Assembly (NCBI RefSeq): GCF_946481155.1
Contig: NZ_CAMLMK010000035.1
Span: forward strand, 1 to 25,724
Direction: 5' to 3'
Length of the DNA stretch: 25,724 nt
Source: an uncultured Flavobacterium sp.
GTDB taxonomy: Bacteria; Bacteroidota; Bacteroidia; Flavobacteriales; Flavobacteriaceae
Shown: piece by piece, positions 17,106 through 23,391 of the stretch
How positions within the stretch are numbered: the stretch's first letter is position 1
Layout of the letters: each line of letters begins with the position of its first letter
The notes under the pieces: generated by a model
What the model saw: the letters and a program-made list of their open reading frames with translations, nothing else
What the model was told of the DNA's origin: nothing
Databases searched by the model: none
Position numbers and translations under genes: made by a program

Positions 17106-20100
17106 CTAGTTAAGAACAACTTTTTGAGAATAATTTACGTTTTCACCATTAACTTTTACTACGTAAACACCCGTTTGCAAATTATCCATATTGATCGTGC
17201 TTTGCGCATTAAAATCGGTAATTTCCTGCGTATGAACATTTCTTCCGTTTAGGTCAAAAATCGACACTGCCACTTTACCGGAGTAATTTGCAATTGCGAT
17301 ATTCAGGATCCCGTTGGAAGGATTTGGATAAACGCGAATGCCATTTGTTGCCGTTGCATCGTCTGTAGACAATGTAGTGCTTGTAAATACTCCTGAGAAA
17401 ATTCCTCTTCCGTAAGTAGCGGCAAATACTGAATTGTCATTTCTTAAATCCAGATCCGTTACTTTTACATTGCTCATTCCATTGTAGGATTGGTTCCATG
17501 TAGGCGCGCCCGAACTGAAAGTATTGGTATACCAAACACCCAATTCCGTTCCAATGATAACCTCATTTGCATTTAACGGGTTCTGTAAAATACATTTCAC
17601 AGGGATATCAGGGAAGTTTCCTTCTTTATTCTGCCATGTTACCCCAGCATCAGCACTATACCAGATACTAACCACATTATAATTGTGCATCGTAACGAAT
17701 ATTTCGTTGTTTGAAGCGCCAAATTCCACATCGGAAATACTTCCTACGAATGATGGACCGGTAATATCAGCCCAAACTGGCGTCGCAGCACCGTCGGCAT
17801 TGGTAATTCTAAGCAATTTACCTAAACGCGTCCCTACCAATAATGTAGTAGTTGCCGTAGTATATTTAGAAACAGCGAAAGCGGTTGGTGAACTTGTTAA
17901 AAGTGCGTTTGTTAAATTCGTTCTGTTTACAACACCTGATTTAATATTCTTGTATCTTCTGATTTGATACAATGGCGCGGTAGTTGAATAGTCGGAATAT
18001 AAAATATCTAAGCTGGAGTCTAACACCATTGGCGCAATAAACGCTCCGTTAGCCGCAGAACTGGCATCATTATCCAGTGTTCTTACTGTTCCGCTTGGAA
18101 TTGGTCTTAAGTTAATATTTGCATTGTAAACGTAGTTACTGATGTAATATTTATCGCCACCCTGATCAAACATGGTAAACGCACCGTCACCACCTTGTGA
18201 TTCAAAACTCGAGCCTACACCTGCCCCTGCATTTGCAAAATACTGTGTTCCGTTATCCTGAGCACCGGCAGCGAAATAATCATTTCCTGTCAATCCGCTC
18301 ACTGCACTTGTAGCGGCTACACCAAGACTGTAAAACTGTGTAATGTTAAGACCTTTATTTCTTGCCGCGATAGCTGTACTTGAAGCAGAAGCTGTCGATA
18401 AAGAAGTCCCATAATATACCCCGCCATCATTTCCAAAAATTGCGGTATTTGGCGAGCCCGGTTTGAAAGCCATGGCATGCTGATCAGAGTGTACATTCGA
18501 AGGAATGGACGTAGTCCATCCCGAAATTGCCGTCCATGCACCACCGCTATTGATAGATCTGTGAATATTAATACCGCCAATATAAACGATGGCATCGTTA
18601 GAAGGATCAACTTCAAGCATCAAATCATAAAAAGCCTGGCCTCTTGTAAAATCTGTTGCAGAGATATCACCATCTGTAGCTGGCTCAGCTAATTTTGTAG
18701 GCGCGGTAGTGAAACCATTTGTCGTAAGATAGATTTCTGCCTCACCGGAAGCATCGTCTTCCACCAATACATAAATTTTATCCGGATTTGTAGCAGATAC
18801 TGCGATTTGAGTTCTGTCACCGGCTGGTGATACAGTATGCCTGTTTATAAACGTTACACCATCGGCAGAGGAGAAAATCTTTCCGCCTCCATCACCAAAT
18901 ACAACGCTACTTGTTGTAGACACCCATATTTTGTTATCGGAAGTAATTTCTATATCATTTGGACAATGCCTGTTTCCGTTCGCCGTAAGCGGCAATACGA
19001 TCTCAGACCAGTTAGCGCCGCCATCTGTTGATTTGAATAAACCATAACCTGGTCCGCCAAGAAAAGTAGTTGCATTAGCTGCTGAATAAAAAGAATCTCC
19101 TGCTGCTACATAAATTTCTGAAACACCACCATTATTTCTTATTTTAATAGTATTGATATGCTGTTTACCTGGCACTAAATTACCTGTAAAGGCTCCCGGA
19201 GTAACTGGGTTTAGTGTCCCGTTCACCGTTCCGGATCCCAGTGCTGCTTCTATTAAGTCTCCATGTGCTTTACTAATCATTATCGAAGGAATAGTGATTG
19301 TTGCATCATCACCACCCATTGCTACAGGTGTTCCGTCGATATTATTCATCATGATAACAGCAATAGCACCGGCATCCTGAGCATTTTTAACTTTCTGAAC
19401 GAACGGACAAGTACCTCTACGAATTAAGGCAATTTTACCGCTAAGTGCAGCACCATTAGTCAAAGCGTTACAGCCAAGCGTTGGCGTTGCTGTTCCGTCA
19501 TTCACTAAAACAATGTTTGCCGTGATTGCAGCACCAACCGGAGTTCCAAACGCAGTAGTTGGGTAACATGCATAATTACCAGCAATCCCTGCAGGAGTGT
19601 TTATTGTTAAGTCGGCTGCCGACTGGAAAGTAGTCGGACCAGTAATCCCTCCGAATATTTTTGTCCATGAAACACCACCGTTGGTAGATTTCCAGACACC
19701 ATCTCCATTTACATCTCCACCCACATAAGATTCCCCTGTACCAACATAAAATACACTGGTGTTGTTAGGGTCGTATGTGATAGCAGATACTGCCAAATTC
19801 TCAGGAATATTTACTCTTACCCAAGTTGAAGCAGCACTGGTGATATCGGTATTTTTCCACAATCCACCACTTACACCACCGGCAAAAACCGTTTTGTAAG
19901 TAGCGTCATTAGGATCAAACATTAAGGCTCTCACCCTTCCTCCTACATTATCAGGGCCTCTTTCTACCCAGTTATTATCACTGGCGTCGCCCGGGGTTCT
20001 TCCCGATGCAATAGCCTGCTCTCTTTCACGCTGCAACTTATTTCTAAGCGCATCAAGGTTTTCAGGATTAGGTCTTCCGGTTTCAGGGTTTATGCTTAAT

Positions 20101-20402
20101 TCCCATTCCTGTTCATAGTATTTATTAGGAGGAATCCCTATTGCTTTTCTTTCCTTTTTAGATAAGTTTATAGACTTTTTAAAAGGAGTGTTGGCCAAAA
20201 ACTTAGCATGACTTTTTCGTAATGCCTTTGTTTTTCTATCCGGTTTTGTTTTCGAAGTAACTTTAGTGGTAGCTGAAGCCAGAGTTTTTTCTGTTTTCAC
20301 TTCAGTACCCGTAGCTTTAGCATTTTGTTTCTTATTCGATTGGGAATATCCGGAAACAAAAAATGCCAAGGCGACAAACGACAAAAGTAATTGTTTTTTC
20401 AT
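17106..20402 (-). CDS. Secreted BNR/sialidase-type beta-propeller protein with inserted PA domain and T9SS sorting domain
   Basis: A 1098-residue exported protein. The signal peptide (LLLSFVALAFFVSGYSQ) precedes a Lys/Thr-rich segment of about 90 residues. Propeller blades start near 145 (NWVERGPDNVGGRVRALMFD; VFAGGVSGGLWKNTD; GVWKSTNGGVSWTKI; GLFKSTDGGANWSEI; WYSADAGVTWQNKEG), the Ycf48/sortilin-like pattern with Asp-box sequences. A PA domain (about 268-400, LSGKIALIRRGTCPFVQKV, AQDAGAIAVIMMNNIDG) interrupts the propeller between blades. The last 80 residues are a T9SS type A sorting domain (NGIRVYPNPSNGILNIAI). No catalytic residues are evident, so a binding or scaffolding role is inferred, possibly in protein or glycan degradation beside the adjacent M36 peptidase. 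It has its own good promoter and terminator. Confidence 0.92.
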   Translation of the reverse strand: MKKQLLLSFVALAFFVSGYSQSNKKQNAKATGTEVKTEKTLASATTKVTSKTKPDRKTKALRKSHAKFLANTPFKKSINLSKKERKAIGIPPNKYYEQEWELSINPETGRPNPENLDALRNKLQREREQAIASGRTPGDASDNNWVERGPDNVGGRVRALMFDPNDATYKTVFAGGVSGGLWKNTDITSAASTWVRVNIPENLAVSAITYDPNNTSVFYVGTGESYVGGDVNGDGVWKSTNGGVSWTKIFGGITGPTTFQSAADLTINTPAGIAGNYACYPTTAFGTPVGAAITANIVLVNDGTATPTLGCNALTNGAALSGKIALIRRGTCPFVQKVKNAQDAGAIAVIMMNNIDGTPVAMGGDDATITIPSIMISKAHGDLIEAALGSGTVNGTLNPVTPGAFTGNLVPGKQHINTIKIRNNGGVSEIYVAAGDSFYSAANATTFLGGPGYGLFKSTDGGANWSEIVLPLTANGNRHCPNDIEITSDNKIWVSTTSSVVFGDGGGKIFSSADGVTFINRHTVSPAGDRTQIAVSATNPDKIYVLVEDDASGEAEIYLTTNGFTTAPTKLAEPATDGDISATDFTRGQAFYDLMLEVDPSNDAIVYIGGINIHRSINSGGAWTAISGWTTSIPSNVHSDQHAMAFKPGSPNTAIFGNDGGVYYGTSLSTASASSTAIAARNKGLNITQFYSLGVAATSAVSGLTGNDYFAAGAQDNGTQYFANAGAGVGSSFESQGGDGAFTMFDQGGDKYYISNYVYNANINLRPIPSGTVRTLDNDASSAANGAFIAPMVLDSSLDILYSDYSTTAPLYQIRRYKNIKSGVVNRTNLTNALLTSSPTAFAVSKYTTATTTLLVGTRLGKLLRITNADGAATPVWADITGPSFVGSISDVEFGASNNEIFVTMHNYNVVSIWYSADAGVTWQNKEGNFPDIPVKCILQNPLNANEVIIGTELGVWYTNTFSSGAPTWNQSYNGMSNVKVTDLDLRNDNSVFAATYGRGIFSGVFTSTTLSTDDATATNGIRVYPNPSNGILNIAIANYSGKVAVSIFDLNGRNVHTQEITDFNAQSTINMDNLQTGVYVVKVNGENVNYSQKVVLN

Positions 20403-20436
20403 GCGTTATAATAGCTTGGTTTTTAGTTAAGTGTGA

Positions 20437-20467
20437 CAAAATTAAACTTTTAATCGAGTTGACAAAA
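20437..20467 (-). promoter_or_regulatory. Consensus Bacteroidota promoter of the propeller gene
   Basis: On the minus strand TTTTG (20467-20463), an 18-base spacer and TAATTTTG (20444-20437) match the flavobacterial TTG-N17-23-TAnnTTTG consensus. The leader to the ATG would be about 28 bases. This is the best promoter match in the window. Confidence 0.7.
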
Positions 20468-20481
20468 TAAATTACAGATTT

Positions 20482-21825
20482 TCAACTAATCCCTTGAATT
20501 ATTTTAAATAACTGTAAAGCTTTTCCGTCAGTAAGCATAGAAACGAAATGACAAATATGCATCAAACGTTCATACAAACTCATTTTCTCGGTGACAAATT
20601 TTTCAGGAAGCAGTCGTAGTATCAATTCGTCATAATTGCTTGATTTGCCTTCAAACTTATTGTTATAAGCCGAGCAGAATTTATCCAGAAGCGTATTGAT
20701 GACCTGATAGCCGACCACCTCTTTTTCCAGTACTTCCCTACTCTGGTAAATATTTTTAACGCTGATTTTGATAATGTCGTTCATCTGCGCTTTGAAAACA
20801 CTTTGGTCAGTTAGTGCATGCGGAAATTTTCCTTCCAGAATCAGCTTTTCGTTATCAATAAAGACTTTTACAGCGTCGTTAATCAGACTGCCGATAGCCA
20901 GGGCACGCAGGTAGCTGATACGGTCTTCTTTAGTTATAAGTGATTTGTATTTGGAAGAATCAATGCTGTTTTTCACCAGTTTGATCAGGTATTCCAGGGC
21001 AAATTCCTCCTGAATCAGTCCGAGGTTGATCCCGTCTTCAAAATCGATAATGGTGTAGCAGATATCATCGGCAGCTTCTACTAAATAGGCCAGCGGATGC
21101 CTTTCAAACCCGATATCTTCACCCGTTTTATTTGAAATCAGACCCAATTCGGCGGCAACTTCCTTAAAAAAAGGTTTGTCCTGTTGGAAGAAGCCATACT
21201 TTTTATCGGCTATATTGGAAGTGGGTTTCTTTGGCAGACTCTCTTTCGGATACTTCATGAAAGCCCCTAAAGTAGCATAGGTCAAGCGAAGACTTCCTTC
21301 CACGCCCGGACGTGAGCCGGTAACTACTGAAAATCCGTTCGCATTGCCTTCAAAATCGATCAAATCCTGCCATTCCTTATCGGTTAGCTGACTTTTATAA
21401 GCCTGACCTTTACCGGTCTTGAAATATTCTCCAATTGCTTTCTCCCCAGAATGCCCAAACGGCGGATTCCCAATATCATGCGCTAAAGCAGCCGCAGCCA
21501 CAATTGCTCCGAAATCATTCATGTGATAGCCGTGTATTTCTTTTAAATGCGGGTATTTTTCCAAAAGCTGTTTTCCCACCAAGCGTCCAAGCGAACGGCC
21601 TACTACGGAAACTTCTAAACTGTGTGTTAAACGAGTATGTACGAAATCAGTTTTGGAAAGCGGAATAACCTGTGTCTTATCCTGCAGGCTTCGAAAAGCG
21701 GAAGAGAAAATGATTCGGTCGTAATCGACTTCAAAGCCCAGGCGGGTGTCGTCCTGTTCTTTTCGCAAACGTTTGCTAGTATCGCCCTGTCTTCTTAACG
21801 ACAAAAGCTGTTCCCATTGCATCAT
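20482..21825 (-). CDS. dgt: Deoxyguanosinetriphosphate triphosphohydrolase (HD-domain dNTPase)
   Basis: Cleaves dGTP (or dNTPs) to deoxynucleoside plus tripolyphosphate in the cytoplasm, helping set dNTP pools. At 447 residues it has the usual length for this family. Family motifs are all present: SSAFRSLQDKTQVIPL (about 41-56), THSLEVS with the first metal-ligand His68, the HD pair His116-Asp117 in LAHDIGNPPFGHSGE, and the later metal Asp in VEAADDICY. Two adjacent ATG codons (21825 and 21822) are equally good starts. It follows a GNAT gene by 56 bases. A weak -7 match TACATTCG (21860-21853) lies 27 bases upstream, so it may have its own promoter. Exact dNTP preference cannot be told from sequence. 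Confidence 0.95.
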   Translation of the reverse strand: MMQWEQLLSLRRQGDTSKRLRKEQDDTRLGFEVDYDRIIFSSAFRSLQDKTQVIPLSKTDFVHTRLTHSLEVSVVGRSLGRLVGKQLLEKYPHLKEIHGYHMNDFGAIVAAAALAHDIGNPPFGHSGEKAIGEYFKTGKGQAYKSQLTDKEWQDLIDFEGNANGFSVVTGSRPGVEGSLRLTYATLGAFMKYPKESLPKKPTSNIADKKYGFFQQDKPFFKEVAAELGLISNKTGEDIGFERHPLAYLVEAADDICYTIIDFEDGINLGLIQEEFALEYLIKLVKNSIDSSKYKSLITKEDRISYLRALAIGSLINDAVKVFIDNEKLILEGKFPHALTDQSVFKAQMNDIIKISVKNIYQSREVLEKEVVGYQVINTLLDKFCSAYNNKFEGKSSNYDELILRLLPEKFVTEKMSLYERLMHICHFVSMLTDGKALQLFKIIQGIS

Positions 21826-21881
21826 TGGATTGGAGTTGAGAAATTAGTGCTACGAATGTACAAATTGAAATTATATATCCG

Positions 21882-22325
21882 CTATAATATTTTTTGCATG
21901 CACACACTGCTTTCCACGCCGATGTACTGGCCATAATTCGGTATTTGTCCATAACCGAACTTTCTGTATAAGGCAATAGCTTTTTCCAGCTTGAAAGAGG
22001 TTTCGAGCATACAGCTTGTAAAACCCAATTCTTTAGCCCACGTTTCGAGTTCCGCTAAAATAGTATTGGCAATTCCTTTGTTTCGGTGTTCCGGATGCAC
22101 GAACATGCGTTTGATTTCACCTGTTTGGGGACCGTATTCTTTGAGTGCGCCACAGCCGACCGGAACAGTATCTTCGTAACAAACCACTACATTTTGAAGA
22201 TGGATCTGATTGTACTGCGCAAAAAAATCTTTCTCATCTCCATCGATATCAATCAGATAGGTATCGAACAATTGCGTTAAGTATTTGAAATCCGGGTTTT
22301 CAGATGTGGTTCGGACGAGTTTCAT
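21882..22325 (-). CDS. GNAT-family N-acetyltransferase
   Basis: A 147-residue single-domain acetyltransferase using acetyl-CoA. Motif A is clear (IKRMFVHPEHRNKGIANTIL, with the pyrophosphate-binding RNKGIA), preceded by the strand VGCGALKEYG and followed by CMLETSFKLEKAIALYRKFGY of motif B. The substrate is unknown; small molecules or peptides are both possible. Its ATG overlaps the TAA of the uninterrupted frame of the upstream AAA gene (TAATG), a sign that the two were once translated as a coupled pair. In the present sequence that coupling would be lost, because ribosomes stop 93 bases earlier at an amber codon. Confidence 0.9.
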   Translation of the reverse strand: MKLVRTTSENPDFKYLTQLFDTYLIDIDGDEKDFFAQYNQIHLQNVVVCYEDTVPVGCGALKEYGPQTGEIKRMFVHPEHRNKGIANTILAELETWAKELGFTSCMLETSFKLEKAIALYRKFGYGQIPNYGQYIGVESSVCMQKIL

Positions 22326-22420
22326 TATTTATGGGTTTGCTTATGTATTTCTGCCTGAATAATATTGTTTTTCACCGCTTTGAAAACATGGTTTTTAGCT
22401 TCGGCGAAAGAAACATCCTA
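22325..22420 (-). other. Remnant 3' end of the AAA ATPase frame beyond the amber codon
   Basis: In the same frame as the AAA gene, TAG is followed by 30 sense codons (DVSFAEAKNHVFKAVKNN, then IIQAEIHKQTHK) and a TAA whose last base is the A of the GNAT ATG. The amphipathic helical composition fits the end of an AAA lid domain. The full frame would encode 236 residues counting the amber position. Confidence 0.75.
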
Positions 22421-23035
22421 AATTCGGTCAAGCTGCTGGAATTGGGCAGGGTATTTGGATAATAAGGTATTGTAATATTTATCAAGGACTTCTTTCGATG
22501 GCGAGGTAAATTCCAGTTTCAGTTCAAATCGGCGTACTAAGGCTTCATCGATCATTTGGATTTGGTTGGTGGCTGCGATTAAGATAGATTTCTTAGGAAA
22601 ATTATCGATCAGCTGTAATATCGCGTTCACAACACGCTTCATCTCGCTGCTGTCTTTGTTGTCGTAATCGCGAATCTGTCCCAAAGAATCGAATTCGTCG
22701 AAGAACAGGACAGCGCTTTCGTAGTTGACTTCCTTAAACAGACCTTCAATGTTTTTAGCCGTTTCCCCTAATTTAGATGAAACAATACTTGCTAAATTGA
22801 CAATGATGATCTTCTTGTCCAGTTGCTTGGCAATGGCTTTGGCCGTCATGGTTTTTCCGCAGCCGGTTTTGCCATATAAAAGCATTTTGTTCACCACCGG
22901 CAATTCGTATTTTTCAAGAATCTCACGAAAGTGGTATTCCTTCAAAAACTGGCTGATCTGCTCGGAAACGGCTTCGTTGAAAACCACATCTTCAAGATTG
23001 ACATTGCTTCGGTCGGTGAAATATAAAGTGCTCAA
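22418..23035 (-). CDS. AAA-family ATPase, C-terminally truncated by an in-frame amber codon
   Basis: A 205-residue ATPase with a single AAA module. Walker A is GKTGCGKT (Lys61-Thr62), Walker B is FFDEFD (Asp113-Glu114), sensor 1 is AATN (Asn157), and the arginines at 168-169 (EALVRRFE) occupy the arginine-finger position. The subfamily is closest to ClpX/FtsH/spastin-type small AAA proteins; the client is unknown. The only usable start is TTG at 23035: an in-frame stop lies five codons upstream and no ATG occurs before NKMLLYG. The frame is stopped by TAG at 22420-22418, within the C-terminal lid region, and then stays open for 30 codons. The gene is either a recent pseudogene, a functional shorter protein, or affected by a sequence error. 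It lies 28 bases after a 75-residue protein gene. Confidence 0.8.
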   Translation of the reverse strand: MSTLYFTDRSNVNLEDVVFNEAVSEQISQFLKEYHFREILEKYELPVVNKMLLYGKTGCGKTMTAKAIAKQLDKKIIIVNLASIVSSKLGETAKNIEGLFKEVNYESAVLFFDEFDSLGQIRDYDNKDSSEMKRVVNAILQLIDNFPKKSILIAATNQIQMIDEALVRRFELKLEFTSPSKEVLDKYYNTLLSKYPAQFQQLDRI

Positions 23036-23063
23036 GGAAAGGGAATTTTAGTATCGGAAATGA

Positions 23064-23291
23064 TTATTCTTTTTTATTGGACAAAAAGAAATTGCGGGAT
23101 TTCTTCGGATACTGATCGTAGCTTTTATCGCTTGGGTTTTCTATAACCGATTTGATGTTGATCTCATCACCTACCTTAAAGCTGGCTTCGGTATATTGGT
23201 AATCCAGTAAATATTCTCCGCAGAAATAATTCCCGTTGGCATCTTTTTCGATGATTCCGGTATACACTCCTTTTTTCTTATCTTTTGTCAT
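23064..23291 (-). CDS. Small uncharacterised protein (75 residues)
   Basis: A soluble 75-residue protein beginning MTKDKKKGVYTGIIEKDANG. I start at the ATG at 23291 because a TATCTTTG promoter box lies just upstream; the longer open frame to 23429 runs back through the nrdA terminator and has no matching composition. The sequence is beta-strand-like with alternating charged and aromatic residues (YTGIIE, YFCGEYLLDYQY, FKVGDEINIKSV), suggesting a small SH3- or OB-like barrel, and ends in a basic tail (KKSRNFFLSNKKE). I do not recognise a family. It is the first gene of a leftward group with the AAA ATPase and GNAT genes. Confidence 0.75.
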   Translation of the reverse strand: MTKDKKKGVYTGIIEKDANGNYFCGEYLLDYQYTEASFKVGDEINIKSVIENPSDKSYDQYPKKSRNFFLSNKKE

Positions 23292-23309
23292 AATCGCTAT
23301 TTTAGGATA

Positions 23310-23317
23310 CAAAGATA
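23310..23317 (-). promoter_or_regulatory. Candidate -7 box of the small-protein/AAA/GNAT group
   Basis: TATCTTTG on the minus strand is a full TAnnTTTG match, 18 bases before the ATG at 23291. It lies in a tandem pair of TCTTTGTA octamers. The -33 region lacks TTG. Confidence 0.5.
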
Positions 23318-23348
23318 CAAAGACAATGGCGAATTGGCATAAAATAAA

Positions 23349-23373
23349 AACAGCCGTCGGGTTGACAGCTGTT
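23349..23373 (-). terminator. Intrinsic terminator after nrdA
   Basis: On the minus strand AACAGCTGTC pairs with GACGGCTGTT (ten pairs, one G-U) around AACCC, followed by TTTATTTT. It lies 18 bases after the nrdA stop codon and separates nrdA from the small-protein group. Confidence 0.88.
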
Positions 23374-23391
23374 TCTTCATTGTATAACTTA

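Noticed and set aside
14254..20402. Tandem M36 and propeller genes as a novel secretion or toxin system
   Set aside because: Both are recognisable T9SS cargo with separate promoters and terminators. No immunity, chaperone or secretion component is linked.
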